Shown here: one piece after another, positions 5,390 through 6,044 of the stretch | How positions within the stretch are numbered: position 1 is the stretch's first letter | Layout of the letters: each line of letters opens with the position of its first letter | Assembly: GCA_017694215.1 (NCBI GenBank) | Contig: JADIND010000087.1 | Span: 1 to 6,044, forward strand | DNA from: Candidatus Scatousia excrementipullorum | GTDB taxonomy: Bacteria > Cyanobacteriota > Vampirovibrionia > Gastranaerophilales > Gastranaerophilaceae | Reading direction: 5' to 3' | DNA length: 6,044 nucleotides | The notes under the pieces: generated by a model | Database searches by the model: none | What the model saw: the letters and a program-made list of their open reading frames with translations, nothing else | Told to the model about the DNA's origin: nothing | Position numbers and translations under genes: made by a program

Positions 5390-6044
5390 CTAAACTAAAG
5401 CAGCAATTTTTTCAGCATTTTTAGCAGCAATTTCAACTAATTGTTTTGCTGTTGCAAGCATAGAAATTTCAGAATTCATTTTATTTATGCAAGAACCGCA
5501 GCCAATAGCACTTGCACCGGCAGCAAATGCAAACGGAGCTGTTGTAGGGTTAATACCGGTTGCAGTCATAATAGGCATTTCAACATTTCTTGAAAGTTCG
5601 ATAGTATTAGAAAGTGTAAGTTCTGCTCTTTCCATCAAGCCTCTGACACCGTCAGCCTGTTCTTTTGAGAAATGACCTTCAGTTTGAATAAGGTCAATAC
5701 CCATAGCTTCCAATTCTCTTGCAAGTTCAATCTGATCTGAAACAGAAATTTCTCCAGGAATTGTTACACTGAAGAACACTTTTTCATCAATAATTTCAAG
5801 AGTTCTTTTTACAAGTGCAAGAACATCATCTTTAGAGAAAGATGCACCTTTTTTATATAAAACATCAAAGTTTCCGAGTTCAATAGCATCGGCACCGAGT
5901 TCAACAGCTTTTGCAAGTTCTTCCGGAACGATTGAAGATACAAATAAAGGCAAATCTGTCATACTTCTGATTTCTTTAACGATATCTGAATCAGCACAAA
6001 TATCAACAGCACTTGCACCTGCCTGTTCAGCGGCAGTAACAACT
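5390..6044 (-). CDS. Ycf23/DUF561 family TIM-barrel protein (start beyond the window)
   Basis: The frame is open without a stop from TAG at 5392-5390 to the right edge, giving 217 residues; the start lies outside. An internal ATG at 5962 is not the start, since the 27 codons before it (VVTAAEQAGASAVDICADSD...) continue the family match. The pattern is that of the cyanobacterial and plastid Ycf23 proteins. It shows LPLFVSSIVPEELAKAVELGA, then ADAIELGNFDVLYKKG, a SVTIPG strand, ELEAMGIDLIQTEG, and at the C-terminal side a TATGINPTTAPFAFAAGA stretch followed by SAIGCGSCINKM. The repeated strand-helix units ending in glycine-rich loops suggest an alpha/beta barrel with a phosphate-binding end. 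The family's biochemical function is not established. Likely about 240-250 residues when whole. Its own terminator follows, so it is not cotranscribed with the flagellar genes. Confidence 0.88.
   Translation of the reverse strand, partial: VVTAAEQAGASAVDICADSDIVKEIRSMTDLPLFVSSIVPEELAKAVELGADAIELGNFDVLYKKGASFSKDDVLALVKRTLEIIDEKVFFSVTIPGEISVSDQIELARELEAMGIDLIQTEGHFSKEQADGVRGLMERAELTLSNTIELSRNVEMPIMTATGINPTTAPFAFAAGASAIGCGSCINKMNSEISMLATAKQLVEIAAKNAEKIAALV

Noticed and set aside
5390..5962. ATG at 5962 as the start of the Ycf23-like gene.
   Set aside because: The frame continues upstream to the window edge with residues that fit the family, and no ribosome site precedes this ATG.

Overview
This window reads as AT-rich bacterial chromosome with every supported gene on the minus strand. 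The gene mix points to the non-photosynthetic sister group of Cyanobacteria (Vampirovibrionia/Melainabacteria, most like the gut Gastranaerophilales). A Ycf23/DUF561 protein, a family largely known from cyanobacteria and plastids, sits next to flagellar genes, which true cyanobacteria lack. This placement is inferred from gene content, not from a database search.

In the direction of transcription (high to low coordinates) the layout is as follows. (1) A Ycf23-like TIM-barrel gene enters from the right edge without its start and ends at a strong intrinsic terminator (5327-5356). (2) A small secreted Asn/Tyr-rich protein carries two 21-residue repeats. (3) A compact flagellar cassette follows: fliJ (export chaperone), a fliK-like hook-length control protein and a FlgE/F/G-family rod or hook protein. 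These genes are 1 nt apart or overlap by 8 nt, and the cassette ends at a second intrinsic terminator (2282-2303). (4) A near-consensus sigma-70 promoter (TTGACA-N18-TATAAT, 2197-2226) drives a DUF2085 membrane protein, whose best-supported start codon is the rare ATA. That gene overlaps by 11 nt a secreted beta-rich protein of unknown function. (5) After a short gap holding a possible 17-codon ORF and a candidate promoter comes recN (double-strand-break repair), cut off by the left edge.

FliJ, FliK and the hook-family protein belong to one process, the export and assembly of the flagellar rod and hook. The remaining genes have no clear functional link to flagella and look like ordinary neighbours. 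I found no rRNA, tRNA, CRISPR array, insertion sequence or phage gene. No intergenic stretch exceeds 300 bases. I did not find a clearly new multi-gene system; the most unusual items are the apparent ATA start, the small flagellar cassette lacking flgD, and the repeat-bearing secreted protein beside it.
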